Of a stretch of DNA of 64,000 bases, positions 17,486 to 26,746 are shown piece by piece. The notes under the pieces were generated by a model. It did not search any database and was not told where the DNA came from. It was given only the letters and a program-made list of their open reading frames with translations. A program made the translations under genes and the position numbers. The DNA comes from Chryseobacterium sp. C-71 (GTDB taxonomy: Bacteria; Bacteroidota; Bacteroidia; Flavobacteriales; Weeksellaceae), in contig NZ_CP087131.1 of NCBI RefSeq assembly GCF_020911865.1, positions 434,001 through 498,000 on the forward strand, written 5' to 3'. The first letter of the stretch is position 1. Each line of letters starts with the position of its first letter.

Positions 17486-17983
17486 TTACCAAACTTTTAT
17501 TTTTCCACTGATGAATTTTCCGTTTTTGTTTTCTGCTCCGTCAATTTCTATGATAATTGTATCATTCAGTTTAGGTTTTTTGAAATAAGCCCAGACAACA
17601 TCTGAACTATCTGCTTTCTCCATATTTAAAATATTTAAAGCAATAGAATCTTTTTTATTTCGGTCGTACGAAAGATTGAAAGGGAATTGACTGTTCATGA
17701 TAATATTTGTTTCTTCACTCGTATGCAATCCTACTTTAAAACCTTTCTCTAAATATGGTGTAAATTTAAAATTATGAAGATTTTCTGCTTCTACAATTTT
17801 ATAATGTAGAGTTTTTACAAAAACATTTCTCCTTTTTGATTCTGCGATTGATGAAGTTCCTCCGCGGTATTTCCATTTCTGATAACCAAACCAACCACCG
17901 TAAGCTTGAAGCATCCAAAATAAAATAAATAGTATAATTGGAGTTATGATTAGGTAGCAGAGCAATTTATTTTTCTTTATCAT
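17486..17983 (-). CDS. Hypothetical membrane-anchored protein
   Basis: 165 residues, no family recognised. An N-terminal hydrophobic anchor (about 8-26) is followed by an extracytoplasmic, beta-rich region with many charged residues and no cysteine pair. It is 14 bases downstream of the DUF2071-like gene on the same strand, so the two probably share a transcript. There is no catalytic motif to suggest a role. Confidence 0.65.
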   Translation of the reverse strand: MIKKNKLLCYLIITPIILFILFWMLQAYGGWFGYQKWKYRGGTSSIAESKRRNVFVKTLHYKIVEAENLHNFKFTPYLEKGFKVGLHTSEETNIIMNSQFPFNLSYDRNKKDSIALNILNMEKADSSDVVWAYFKKPKLNDTIIIEIDGAENKNGKFISGKIKVW

Positions 17984-17997
17984 ACGTTATTTATAGA

Positions 17998-18705
17998 TCA
18001 AATGGGTTTTTCACTTTTCCATTCATGCTCAATATTTGTCATCAGTAAAGCATTATCAAATTGAACTGAACCTTTCGGAAACACATTCTCATCTTCAAAG
18101 AAACTGGATTTTATATTTGAAACCTGCAGCGGTTTTACTTTCCTCTCATAAGCATTGAGTCTTAAACCATCAAATTTTTCCTTGTTTGGAGAGTATCCTA
18201 AATCACCTTTTTCAAAAAAATCAGAAGCGTTTTCTAAATTTTCAAAAACGGAATCTTTACTAAATGTTTCAGTTTCCTTGGCATCAATTGAAATCTCTGT
18301 ATCATCTGAACTTTTAAAATCAATATGATAATTTCCTTTATTTTCATCGACATTGAATTTTGCTAAATAATGCTTTCCGGGAAAAATTCTGCCACCGACC
18401 CAGGTATTCAGCTGTAAAGAAGTATCTCTTCTCGGAATGTAAACTCCGGATTTTACTTCGCCATCTTCATCCCATTCAACCGCAATTCTGTGCGCACCAT
18501 TTTCAGAATTAATTCCTATAAAATCGGGAAGACCTTTCGGTTTAATATCTTTTAATCGAATCAAGCAAATTCCGACAATTGCTTTGCCTTTGTAAATTTT
18601 CGGACGAAAGGGGAATGGTAAAATCTTTTCAATATCTTTCGGATGAGCGGTGAAATTAATTAAAATTCTGCGTTCGATGTAACCGTGAATGGTAGGAATT
18701 TTCAT
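17998..18705 (-). CDS. DUF2071 (COG3361) family protein
   Basis: 235 residues when started at MKIPTIHGYIERR (an upstream Met six codons earlier is possible). Seen: the family N-terminus with RRILINFTAHPKDIEKILPFPFRPKIYKGKAIVGICLIRLKDI and the later segments GVYIPRRDTS and YLAKFNVDENKGNY. These are uncharacterised cytoplasmic proteins related to acetoacetate-decarboxylase-like folds; no activity is known. A 14-base gap links it to the membrane-anchored hypothetical gene downstream. Confidence 0.8.
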   Translation of the reverse strand: MKIPTIHGYIERRILINFTAHPKDIEKILPFPFRPKIYKGKAIVGICLIRLKDIKPKGLPDFIGINSENGAHRIAVEWDEDGEVKSGVYIPRRDTSLQLNTWVGGRIFPGKHYLAKFNVDENKGNYHIDFKSSDDTEISIDAKETETFSKDSVFENLENASDFFEKGDLGYSPNKEKFDGLRLNAYERKVKPLQVSNIKSSFFEDENVFPKGSVQFDNALLMTNIEHEWKSEKPI

Positions 18706-18943
18706 AGTTGGTATGTTTATCAATAAAACGTATGAAAGCTATTGATTACTTTAATCTTGTTAAGATGAGCATTGTATATATCCCGCTGTGAGTATGATAA
18801 AGAGTAATTATTGGGAGTAGGATATCGATTTAATATCATTTTCGGAAAAGGAAAAATCTAGAGTTATTATATGAGGAAAGAATGTTTTTCTGAAATTCAT
18901 ATTGATCTAAATTATGTTTTACTTTTCTAATAATTGACCATCC

Positions 18944-19678
18944 TCATTGAGAATTTTCTTTATTATTTTCTTCTACAGAAAGACTGATTTCCGGTGTATC
19001 GCTCGCTCCTATATGAAATCTGTAAACAATATATTTAAAGTTTCCTTTCTTAAAAGTAATGGTGTGATTTCCGCCACTTCCGCTGAATTCTAAAATTCCG
19101 TTGATTAAAATAATGTCAGGTTTTGCAGACTCATTTTGATTGTTTTTCCATGAAGCATATCGGTATTTTCCGTTTTCTAATTCGTCAATTCTTATGAGAT
19201 AATGCTTTGTTTTAAATTTATACTGAGGATTTTTAAATGATTTTAAAGCAGAATGAAGACTTTCTTTTTGTTCGGAGATCAATTTCAAACGTTGTTTCTT
19301 TTCAGTTTCGCTTTGATGATTTAAAGCAATTATTTTTCCATCTGTATCGATCCACATCGTTCCTTGATGAAGCATAATCCCTCGCCAGCCTACTTCAGAC
19401 CAATCTGTAATTTTAGAATTTGAAATCTCATCAATAACGCTTTGATCAAATACATTATGGAATCTTTTGATCAGTTCCTGCTTATTTTTTATATCGGTTA
19501 AAGGATATTCTCTACTCAATGGATAGTTTGTAATTTCAGAAATTCCCTTGATATTTTTAGTTTTAAATAAATGAATTACAATTTGAATTTTATCTGCTTT
19601 ATCCTGACTAAGCTTGTCATTTTGGGAATAAAATAAGTTTGAGACGAAAACTATGGTGATTAAAAGTGAATTTCTCAT
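18944..19678 (-). CDS. Hypothetical secreted protein
   Basis: 244 residues, no family recognised. A signal peptide (MRNSLLITIVFVSNLFYSQ) is followed by a helical region (about 22-110) with QELIKRFHNVFDQSVIDEI and a C-terminal beta-rich region containing GSGGNHTITFKKGNFKYIVYRFH. No lipobox, no type IX sorting domain and no catalytic motif. About 240 bases with no gene separate it from the DUF2071-like gene; I see nothing recognisable in that gap. Confidence 0.7.
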   Translation of the reverse strand: MRNSLLITIVFVSNLFYSQNDKLSQDKADKIQIVIHLFKTKNIKGISEITNYPLSREYPLTDIKNKQELIKRFHNVFDQSVIDEISNSKITDWSEVGWRGIMLHQGTMWIDTDGKIIALNHQSETEKKQRLKLISEQKESLHSALKSFKNPQYKFKTKHYLIRIDELENGKYRYASWKNNQNESAKPDIILINGILEFSGSGGNHTITFKKGNFKYIVYRFHIGASDTPEISLSVEENNKENSQ

Positions 19679-19778
19679 TAAATTTTAATGGTATTGCTAA
19701 AGTAAATTTTAAAGCTTTAATAACCATCAAAAATAATCAATTTCATCACAAATAATGAAATTGATTGCGTAGTTCTCC

Positions 19779-19842
19779 TTTGATTTGGCTACAATAATCT
19801 TTGATTTGGTCACAATATACTTTTCTTGATTTTCCACCTTTG
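19779..19842 (+). promoter_or_regulatory. Promoter of the first SDR-AraC module with two 21-bp-spaced direct repeats
   Basis: Two 18-base direct repeats, starting at 19779 (TTTGATTTGGCTACAATA) and 19800 (differing at two positions), are exactly 21 bp apart. Eighteen bases after the second copy is a -7-like box CACCTTTG (19835..19842), 36 bases before the SDR start. Direct repeats on one helical face are the usual target form of AraC-type regulators. Confidence 0.75.
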
Positions 19843-19878
19843 TACTGTAAAAATTAATCAATTAAAAACAATCAAAAA

Positions 19879-20718
19879 ATGGACACAAAAAAAGTATGGT
19901 TCGTGACAGGAGCTTCAAAAGGTTTAGGGTTAACTTTAGTTAAAAGATTATTGGCAGAAGGTCATTCTGTGGCAGCAACTTCCAGAAATATTACTGAACT
20001 TCAGAAGGCTGTCAGTTATGAAAACGCTTCATTTCTTCCGCTTGAAGTTGATTTGATTAGCGAGAACTCTATTGAAGCAGCAGTTTCAAAATCAATAGAA
20101 AAATTCGGTAAACTAGATGTTGTAGTGAATAACGCTGGTTACGGACAGTTGGGAACTTTGGAGGAAATTTCGGATTTGGAAAGCCGTCAGAATTTTGACA
20201 CCAACGTTTTCGGTTCTCTGAATATCATCAGAAAAACGATGCCTTATTTAAGAGAACAAAAAAGCGGCTTCATCATCAACATCGCTTCAATTGGCGGATT
20301 GACAGGAGAATTTGCAGGTTGGGGAATATATTGCGCCACTAAGTTTGCAGTTGTAGGATTTACAGAAGCTTTGGCTGCGGAAATAAAAGAATTTGGAGTG
20401 AATGCAACGGTTGTTTATCCTGGGTATTTCAGAACAGATTTCTTAACGGGCGGTTCACTCAGAACTCCGAAAACTGAAATTGAAGAGTACACCGTAGCAA
20501 GACAACTTCAGACTGCGCACGAAAAAGACATCAACGGGAATCAACCGGGCGACCCAGAAAAAGCGGCTCTGGCATTGATAGAATTAGTCAAAATGGAAAA
20601 CCCGCCGGTTCATTTGGTTTTAGGTTCTGATGCATTTGGAATCGCAGGAAACAAATTAAATGCCCTTCAAAGTGAAATTTCTGAGTTTAAAACGCTAAGT
20701 ACATCTACAGATTATTAA
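19879..20718 (+). CDS. SDR family oxidoreductase, first SDR-AraC module
   Basis: 279-residue classical short-chain dehydrogenase, cytoplasmic, NAD(P)-dependent. Seen: TGASKGLG (10-17), NNAG (84-87), S137, and the catalytic Y151 and K155 (YCATK). Its closest relative in the window is the SDR at 33644, which is also followed by an AraC gene. The promoter carries two direct repeats, so this gene is the likely target of the AraC protein encoded immediately downstream. A terminator separates the two, so AraC is expressed by read-through or from its own start. The substrate is unknown. Confidence 0.92.
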   Translation: MDTKKVWFVTGASKGLGLTLVKRLLAEGHSVAATSRNITELQKAVSYENASFLPLEVDLISENSIEAAVSKSIEKFGKLDVVVNNAGYGQLGTLEEISDLESRQNFDTNVFGSLNIIRKTMPYLREQKSGFIINIASIGGLTGEFAGWGIYCATKFAVVGFTEALAAEIKEFGVNATVVYPGYFRTDFLTGGSLRTPKTEIEEYTVARQLQTAHEKDINGNQPGDPEKAALALIELVKMENPPVHLVLGSDAFGIAGNKLNALQSEISEFKTLSTSTDY

Positions 20719-20724
20719 ATTTGT

Positions 20725-20758
20725 AAAGGCAACAGTTTCTTGCTGTTGCCTTTTAATT
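20725..20758 (+). terminator. Hairpin between SDR and AraC genes
   Basis: AAAGGCAACAG pairs with CTGTTGCCTTT, followed by a short T-rich tail, ending ten bases before the AraC start. It probably attenuates rather than blocks transcription into AraC. Confidence 0.75.
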
Positions 20759-20767
20759 TTTAAAGTT

Positions 20768-21682
20768 ATGAATAACAGAAAATTATACACCATCGATACC
20801 ATTTCTGAATTTCACAGAATTTCAGGATTGCCAAAACCTCAGCATCCGCTTATCAGTCTGGTAGATTATAGTTTGGTGGAATATCAAATCGAAGAATCTG
20901 AAATCAGCTGGGTTCAGGATTTGTATTTTATGGGTTTTAAAAGAGATATTCAGGGGAAGCTTCATTATGGGCAGAGTCAATATGATTTTGATGAAGGTCT
21001 GATGTGTTTTATAGCCCCAAGACAAGTTGTCAAAATGATTATCAGTAAGTATGATGTGAAACCTTCCGGCTATTTACTGGCATTTCATCCCGATTTTATA
21101 TGGAATACGCCTTTGGCAAAAACCATTAACAATTATAAATTCTTCGGTTATGATGTAAACGAGGCTTTATTTCTTTCCGAAAAAGAAGAGGAGACGTTAA
21201 TCGGACTTTTTAAAGGAATCGAAAAAGAGTACCAATCTGGAATTGACCAATTTACGCAGAGTATCATCATTTCTCAGATTGAAGTTATTTTAAATTATTG
21301 CGAAAGATTTTACCAGCGACAATTCATCACCCGAAAAAAGACTAATCATCAGGTTTTGGATAAATTAGAAACTATTCTGGAAGATTATTTTAATGAAAAT
21401 GTGATTGATAAAGGTTTACCAACCGCCAATTATGTTGCTGAACAATTGAATATCTCAACCAATTATTTGGGAAGTTTATTGAAGCAATTAACAGGACAAA
21501 CCACACAACAACACATCCACGAAAAACTGATTGAAAAAGCCAAAGAAAAACTATCAACAACCGAACTTTCCGTAAGTGAAATTGCTTATGAATTGGGGTT
21601 TGAACATTCTCAATCTTTCAGTAAACTGTTTAAAGCTAAAACGGATATTTCGCCTTTGGAGTTTCGGAAGTCTTTTAATTAA
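20768..21682 (+). CDS. AraC family transcriptional regulator, first SDR-AraC module
   Basis: 304-residue regulator with a cupin-like N-terminal domain and a C-terminal AraC helix-turn-helix pair: helix one near AEQLNISTNYLGSLLKQLTG and the conserved SVSEIAYELGFEHSQSFSKLFK. It is strongly similar along its length to the AraC at 34466 (shared motifs such as KGLPTANYVAEQL and HEKLIEKAKE), so the two modules arose by duplication. The adjacent SDR with direct-repeat operators is the likely target. The effector is unknown. Confidence 0.93.
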   Translation: MNNRKLYTIDTISEFHRISGLPKPQHPLISLVDYSLVEYQIEESEISWVQDLYFMGFKRDIQGKLHYGQSQYDFDEGLMCFIAPRQVVKMIISKYDVKPSGYLLAFHPDFIWNTPLAKTINNYKFFGYDVNEALFLSEKEEETLIGLFKGIEKEYQSGIDQFTQSIIISQIEVILNYCERFYQRQFITRKKTNHQVLDKLETILEDYFNENVIDKGLPTANYVAEQLNISTNYLGSLLKQLTGQTTQQHIHEKLIEKAKEKLSTTELSVSEIAYELGFEHSQSFSKLFKAKTDISPLEFRKSFN

Positions 21683-21707
21683 AATTGTAATAATTTGAGA
21701 ATCTAAA

Positions 21708-22601
21708 TCATTTAGCATTTTTACGGTTGTAAAAATCCCAGACTTTCCGTGTAACATCTACAATTATTTTTTCGGTATCTTCTCTAGATTCGGTAATGTT
21801 TTTCAGATAAATGGAAAGGATAAAATGATTTCCGTTCGGAAGTTTTATTATGCCAATATCGTTCATAGCAACTCTTAAATTTTCATCATTCGTTCCGGAA
21901 ATTCCTGTTCTGTGCGCCAATTCTGTTCCTTCAGGAAGTCCGGCTTTCATCCAGGTGATTCCACGGGAACATTCCACCATTATTTGGTAGAGATATTTTG
22001 TAGTGGCTTTTTTCAGAACTTTTCCTTTGTAGAATTTTTCTAATAATTCTGTCGTAGCAATCGGCGTTGTTGTATTGATGTAAAGATTTTCCCAAGTCCG
22101 CATTTGTTCTTCATTCACTTTAATGGTGAAATCTTTTATTCCATTTTTATTGATGAATTTCTGAACCGTTTCTGTTCCGCCAATTAATTCCAAAAGAATG
22201 TCACACCCATTATTATCGCTGTGAGAAATGGTGTAACGTAATAATTGGTCTATAGTTAAGTCTATATTTCCATTAGGGAATTCTTCTCGAATCGGACTCC
22301 AAGTATCTTTTAAATCTTCTTTTTTAATGAAAATTTTCTGTTTCAAATTGAGTTTACCCTTATCGACCTCATTCAAAACAGTCAACGCAATATGAAATTT
22401 GAAAACGCTCATCATTGGCATGTTCATATTTCCATTAATGCTCAAAGTGTCTTTGTTTTCAATTCCTTTTATTGAAACGCCTACTATTGCATTTTTTGTT
22501 GCGATGATTTCATTAAGTTCTTTCCGAAGTTCATCCATATTTTGAGCAAATGTCTGAACCGAAAACAAAGCAACACACAGTATTAATATTATTTTTTTCA
22601 T
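21708..22601 (-). CDS. Class A beta-lactamase, subclass A2 (PER/CblA-like)
   Basis: Secreted or periplasmic serine beta-lactamase. The 297-residue precursor has a signal peptide (1-19). Seen: the active-site S65-x-x-K68 (MSVFKF), S128-D129-N130 (SHSDNN), the omega-loop NEEQM with E164 in the position PER-type enzymes use as general base, and R231-T232-G233 in place of the usual KTG. The second class A gene at 28418 has the same motifs. It is the last gene of a minus-strand run of hydrolases. Activity and spectrum are inferred from the family. Confidence 0.93.
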   Translation of the reverse strand: MKKIILILCVALFSVQTFAQNMDELRKELNEIIATKNAIVGVSIKGIENKDTLSINGNMNMPMMSVFKFHIALTVLNEVDKGKLNLKQKIFIKKEDLKDTWSPIREEFPNGNIDLTIDQLLRYTISHSDNNGCDILLELIGGTETVQKFINKNGIKDFTIKVNEEQMRTWENLYINTTTPIATTELLEKFYKGKVLKKATTKYLYQIMVECSRGITWMKAGLPEGTELAHRTGISGTNDENLRVAMNDIGIIKLPNGNHFILSIYLKNITESREDTEKIIVDVTRKVWDFYNRKNAK

Positions 22602-22608
22602 AAATGGT

Positions 22609-23283
22609 TTAGTTTTTCAATTCATAATTCCGTTTCGCCCACATTTTACAAGGTTTCAACCATTCATCAGAAGCGATGTATAAGAATCCGTGCTTTAACC
22701 CAGTATTGAGCTCAATTTCTTTAAAATGGGGAATGGGAAGTTTTGATAATTGTTTTCTTTTCAAAGCGGAGACACCAAATACGTCAGATTTTTCATAAAT
22801 GGTTAAAATGTTTCCGCAAAATTCAATTTCAGGTACTTCTTCAATATCTGTATCTTGAAAACTACCGATAAAAACAAAGTTCAAATCTGGATTTTTTGCA
22901 AAAGTGGAAACAAATTGTGCAATGTATCCACCTTTTGAAGTTCCAACAACAGTAATGTGATTTGGTTTTACACCTTTTGAGATTAAACTATCAATCTGCT
23001 TTGTAACTTTTTTTGCATATTCAATTCCATTAGTTTTTGTTTTTCTTTTTTCGCTAAAAACTACAAATCCATCTTTTATAAATGATTCTGAAACTCTATT
23101 ATATTCGGCTTTAACACCATATTCTGTAGAAAAAGCTCCATCAGGATTTTCTTCTAAAAATTTATTATGCAAAAAGAAAACGTAATTATTTTCTTTATTT
23201 AAATTTTGCGTTTCTTTATTTGAATGACAGTTGACAAAACTAAGAAATAGTAAAATCAGAATAATATTAAAGATATTTTTCAT
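22609..23283 (-). CDS. Alpha/beta hydrolase lipoprotein
   Basis: 224 residues. A lipoprotein signal ends at lipobox cysteine C19. The domain carries a nucleophile elbow GTSKGGY (S116) and a late histidine in GLKHGFLY, with an acidic residue near YEKSDVFG, so a Ser-Asp-His triad is likely. It sits between the class A beta-lactamase (seven bases away) and a class C-like serine hydrolase that abuts it without a gap, so all three are probably cotranscribed. Esterase or thioesterase activity is inferred. Confidence 0.82.
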   Translation of the reverse strand: MKNIFNIILILLFLSFVNCHSNKETQNLNKENNYVFFLHNKFLEENPDGAFSTEYGVKAEYNRVSESFIKDGFVVFSEKRKTKTNGIEYAKKVTKQIDSLISKGVKPNHITVVGTSKGGYIAQFVSTFAKNPDLNFVFIGSFQDTDIEEVPEIEFCGNILTIYEKSDVFGVSALKRKQLSKLPIPHFKEIELNTGLKHGFLYIASDEWLKPCKMWAKRNYELKN

Positions 23284-24339
23284 TTATTTCAAAAGTTGAG
23301 ATTCCTTCACTATTTTTCTAATCTCCTGCTCAAAATAATAAGCGATATCAAAGTTTTCATTCGCTACATTTTCCATGACGATAACGCTGGTCTTTGTTTT
23401 CGGATAATAGAGATTTACAGCAGTAAAACCTTCGCTAGGATGAAAACCCGTATGTCCGATTTCGTAAATATCAGCTTTATCGTTGATTCGTAAACCATAG
23501 CCATAACCAATTGGCTTTTCACTAAATAATTGATGGATGGCAGTTGTTGAATAATTGGTCATTAATTGATAAGTTTCAGGCTTCAATAGTTTTCCGTTGT
23601 GCAGACATTCATTCCATTTGGCTAAATCTGGTGCGGTCACAATCAGATGACTTCCAAAATAATAAGAAGTATCGAAACCTAATTTTTCATTCAATTTAAA
23701 ACTTCCGTCTTTTCTGATCGTATGACCTTTCGTCAAAAGTTTGCTGCTATTTTCTGTCGGATAGGCGCTGTCATTCATTTTACATTTTTTAAATAAGGCC
23801 GTTACCAATTCACTATAAGTTTTGCCACTTTGCTTTTCCAAAACCATTCCCGCAACAGAATATCCGACATTAGAATAACTGAATTCTTTTCCCGTTTTGA
23901 GTTTCAAATTCGGCTTCAAATCATCGCTGTATAATCCCGAAGTATGATTCAGCAAGTGATGAACGGTAATGCTATCTGCCCAAGAATATTTGAAATCTGG
24001 TAAATATTTTCGAATAGGTACGTGCAAATCAATCGTTCCTTTTTCAACTTCCTGCAAAATAAGGGTGGCAGTAATCTGTTTTGCGATAGACATGGTTGAA
24101 AATCGATCAGAGATTTTCAGGGGTGTTTTTTTATTGAAATCTACATAACCGTACGCTTTTTTATACTTTGTCTTGCCGTTTTGTTGGATGAAAACAACAC
24201 CGTTAAAACTTCGAGGATGGGTAGCTTTTACCAAGCTATCTATTTTTGCAGAATAATTGTCTTTTTGCTGGGCATCTGCGGTGCATGATGTAAATACACT
24301 TGCTACGGCAATGAATGTGATTTTGAAAAAAATTTTCAT
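23284..24339 (-). CDS. Serine hydrolase of the beta-lactamase class C / PBP4-like group
   Basis: 351 residues with a lipoprotein-like signal (lipobox C19). Seen: the serine nucleophile motif S84-I-A-K87, the second motif Y155-S-N157, and H296-T-G298 in the third position. This is the order of AmpC-like serine hydrolases and low-molecular-weight penicillin-binding proteins; many such proteins are esterases or D-peptidases and not resistance enzymes. It is directly followed by the lipoprotein hydrolase and is 42 bases from another member of the same family. Substrate unknown. Confidence 0.88.
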   Translation of the reverse strand: MKIFFKITFIAVASVFTSCTADAQQKDNYSAKIDSLVKATHPRSFNGVVFIQQNGKTKYKKAYGYVDFNKKTPLKISDRFSTMSIAKQITATLILQEVEKGTIDLHVPIRKYLPDFKYSWADSITVHHLLNHTSGLYSDDLKPNLKLKTGKEFSYSNVGYSVAGMVLEKQSGKTYSELVTALFKKCKMNDSAYPTENSSKLLTKGHTIRKDGSFKLNEKLGFDTSYYFGSHLIVTAPDLAKWNECLHNGKLLKPETYQLMTNYSTTAIHQLFSEKPIGYGYGLRINDKADIYEIGHTGFHPSEGFTAVNLYYPKTKTSVIVMENVANENFDIAYYFEQEIRKIVKESQLLK

Positions 24340-24381
24340 CTGTGTTTTGAAAATTATTTAATTTTTATTTGTAATTAGCTG

Positions 24382-25434
24382 TTAGTCAATTGTTCTTTTT
24401 GGAAAAGAATATTTTTGGTTTTTTAGTATTGAGATGATGGCATCAGATATTTCAAAAACTTTCCCGTTATAATTGTTGTCCAATAAAATTACGGTAAACT
24501 TTTCATTCATATCAGAAACTAAAATAGCTTCATAGTTTCCAGCCCTTCCATCATGTAAATGTTCGATTAGATTTTCATTTTTAAATTTTGCTTGCCCCAA
24601 TGCTGATTGAGTTTCCGGTAAATCAAAATGCTGACCTAATTCGTAGAGTAATTTTTTGGTGATTATTTTATTCTGGTGAAGATAATTTGTCCATTTTAAT
24701 AAATCAATCGTTGTGACGTAAGTTCCGCCTGTTATCGGCAAATCTGGTTTGTCAGGAACTAAATTATTATTAAATCCTCTGGCAATTTTCTCTTCATTTT
24801 CAAAAGGTGTCATCACGGATGAAGTCATTTGACAAGGTTTAAAGATGAATTTTTCTATATATTCTTTAAAAGGCATTTTGGTTACCCTTTCTACAATAAA
24901 CTGTCTTAAAAAAAGATTATTGTTATTGTAGTCGTAAGCTGTTCCGGGTTTGAAATCGAGTGAATCTGCACCCATTAAACCATCAAATAGGTCTTTATCA
25001 TTTTTAATGTTTTTCCAATTGATGTTTGGGATTCCACTTGTGTATTGCAATAGGTTTTTAATCGATACTTCATTCGCCCATTTTGGTAACTCGGGAATGA
25101 ACTTGGAAACCTTATCGTCCAGTGTAAGTTTGCCTTGATCTTTCAATTGCATCAAAGCAACTGCACTGAATTCCTTTGTAATCGAACCAATATTAAATCT
25201 GTAGTCAGGCGATAATTTGTTCGTTTTAGTCGCATCCGTAAACCCAAAAGAAGCGTTGTATATTATTTTGTTGTTTTTTGCGACCAAAACATTCCCATTA
25301 AAAATACCGATTTCGTGGGACAATTTCATCAATGAATTGATTTGTTTGATTTGCTTGTTTTGTGCAAATAAATTATTTGTCAGAATTAACAGAACCGCAA
25401 AAATTGAGAAAGTTCTTCTGGTGTATTGTATCAT
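24382..25434 (-). CDS. Serine hydrolase, beta-lactamase class C-like, divergent
   Basis: 350 residues with an N-terminal signal segment (about 10-25, NLFAQ). Seen: S84-I-T-K87, a Y169-N-N171 second motif and H294-D-G296 where HTG is usual. It belongs to the same superfamily as the neighbour at 23284 but has diverged in all three motifs, which argues for a different substrate. It starts the run that leads into the class A beta-lactamase. Function inferred only at superfamily level. Confidence 0.85.
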   Translation of the reverse strand: MIQYTRRTFSIFAVLLILTNNLFAQNKQIKQINSLMKLSHEIGIFNGNVLVAKNNKIIYNASFGFTDATKTNKLSPDYRFNIGSITKEFSAVALMQLKDQGKLTLDDKVSKFIPELPKWANEVSIKNLLQYTSGIPNINWKNIKNDKDLFDGLMGADSLDFKPGTAYDYNNNNLFLRQFIVERVTKMPFKEYIEKFIFKPCQMTSSVMTPFENEEKIARGFNNNLVPDKPDLPITGGTYVTTIDLLKWTNYLHQNKIITKKLLYELGQHFDLPETQSALGQAKFKNENLIEHLHDGRAGNYEAILVSDMNEKFTVILLDNNYNGKVFEISDAIISILKNQKYSFPKRTID

Positions 25435-25465
25435 TTAATTTCTTACTTTTTTGGAGAATTTTTGT

Positions 25466-25912
25466 CTAACGTAATTCCATTATAGGTAAATATCTGTCTT
25501 TGATTGAACTCTCGAGCTGTCCGACGGTTTCAAATCCAAAATTTTTGTAAAAGTTTTCTGCATTAGGTTCGGCATCGAGTGTTATTTTTTTTATTCCTAA
25601 TCGGTTTGCTTTTTCTAAAAAATCATTCATTAAAATTTTCCCAAATCCTTTTCCAATAAACTCTGGCAGGATAAAAAGATTATCAAGTTTAATTGTTTTT
25701 TCATCAATTGAAAAATAGGAATAATATCCTATAATGTTTTCGTTTTCTACCAATTTGTAGACCATGTTTTTCTCGATGTAATCTTTTGAAATGCTAAGTA
25801 AATGTTCCCATTCTTTCAATATTTCTTCCGAAAATCCCCAATAGGCTTTTGAGCGTTTGGTGATGGTTGTCAGTAATTCACTGTCTTTAGTTTCGGCTTT
25901 TAGTATGTTCAT
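25466..25912 (-). CDS. GNAT family N-acetyltransferase
   Basis: 148-residue acetyltransferase of the small GNAT type. Seen: the acetyl-CoA motif LFILPEFIGKGFGKILMNDFLEKANRLG with the R/Q-x-x-G-x-G/A-like element, then ITLDAEPNAENFYKNFGFE, the C-terminal NAxxFYxxxGF signature. It lies 31 bases upstream of the divergent serine hydrolase on the same strand. The substrate is unknown. Confidence 0.87.
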   Translation of the reverse strand: MNILKAETKDSELLTTITKRSKAYWGFSEEILKEWEHLLSISKDYIEKNMVYKLVENENIIGYYSYFSIDEKTIKLDNLFILPEFIGKGFGKILMNDFLEKANRLGIKKITLDAEPNAENFYKNFGFETVGQLESSIKDRYLPIMELR

Positions 25913-25974
25913 ATTTTTAAATCTAACTTATGTAATTAGGAATACTTTTTTTGCGCTTCTTTGTATTTAAATTT

Positions 25975-26574
25975 TTATTTTTCAATACTGTTTTTAAGTT
26001 TAGATTTTACATTTTCATTCCATTCATTTTTCAAAATACTTAGCCTTGCAACATCGATTCTGTTTCCATTAGCATCTGTGCTGCAATTTCTTAAAACACC
26101 TTCTACGAAGCAACCTATTCCTTTCATTGCATTTAAACTTCGGTTGTTTTTGGTATTTGCTGCAAATGCAACTCTTTCCATATTGAGTTTTTCAAAAGCA
26201 AATTCAAGCAACAAATATTTGCAGTTTTTGTTGATTCCGCTTCCCTGATATTTTTTTCCGTACCAGGTGTAGCCGATTTCTATGGTTTTGTTTTCTATGA
26301 AAATGGCGTAAAACCGTGTACTTCCAACGTACATTTGTGTCGTTTTATCAAAAACAATGAACGGATATTCTTTTTCAGTTTCCCTTTGCAGTATCGCATT
26401 TGAAATGTATTTTTCTAAATTTTCTTTTCCGTCTGCACCTCCGGAATTGAATTCCCAGATTTCAGGTTCGTTTTCCGAGTAGGGAAGTAATTTGTCAAAG
26501 TCAGATAGTTGAAGAGGTTCTAATCTTACCCATTCATTTTCTAAAATATAGTTTTTATTAAAGTCGAAATTCAT
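25975..26574 (-). CDS. GNAT family N-acetyltransferase, RimJ/RimL type
   Basis: 199 residues. Seen: ENEWVRLEPLQLSDFDKLLPY at the N-terminus, the acetyl-CoA segment GYTWYGKKYQGSGINKNCKYLLLEFAFE and NNRSLNAMKGIGC at the C-terminal side, all in the order of RimJ/RimL and related enzymes. It differs from the smaller GNAT next to it. About 170 bases upstream are A-rich with a short repeated AATTGTAAA motif and no recognisable gene. Substrate unknown. Confidence 0.88.
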   Translation of the reverse strand: MNFDFNKNYILENEWVRLEPLQLSDFDKLLPYSENEPEIWEFNSGGADGKENLEKYISNAILQRETEKEYPFIVFDKTTQMYVGSTRFYAIFIENKTIEIGYTWYGKKYQGSGINKNCKYLLLEFAFEKLNMERVAFAANTKNNRSLNAMKGIGCFVEGVLRNCSTDANGNRIDVARLSILKNEWNENVKSKLKNSIEK

Positions 26575-26746
26575 TTTTTGTCTTGTTTAATATTACAATA
26601 GTATGTTTACTATAACCATGAAAATTGTAAAATTGTAAAAATGTAAAGTTAAATGTACAGCCAGATATTTTTGTTATCAATGTCTTTTTTTTGAAAAAAG
26701 AACGAAGGCTGACTTTGTGGCTCAAATAAATTTGTTGGAGGTCGTT

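Noticed and set aside
17346..17588. Open frame of 80 codons beside the SDR gene
   Set aside because: It overlaps the minus-strand hypothetical gene in part and has no recognisable sequence or promoter.
26575..26746. Possible small gene or RNA in the 170-base gap
   Set aside because: It is only A-rich repeats, with no hairpin or open frame.
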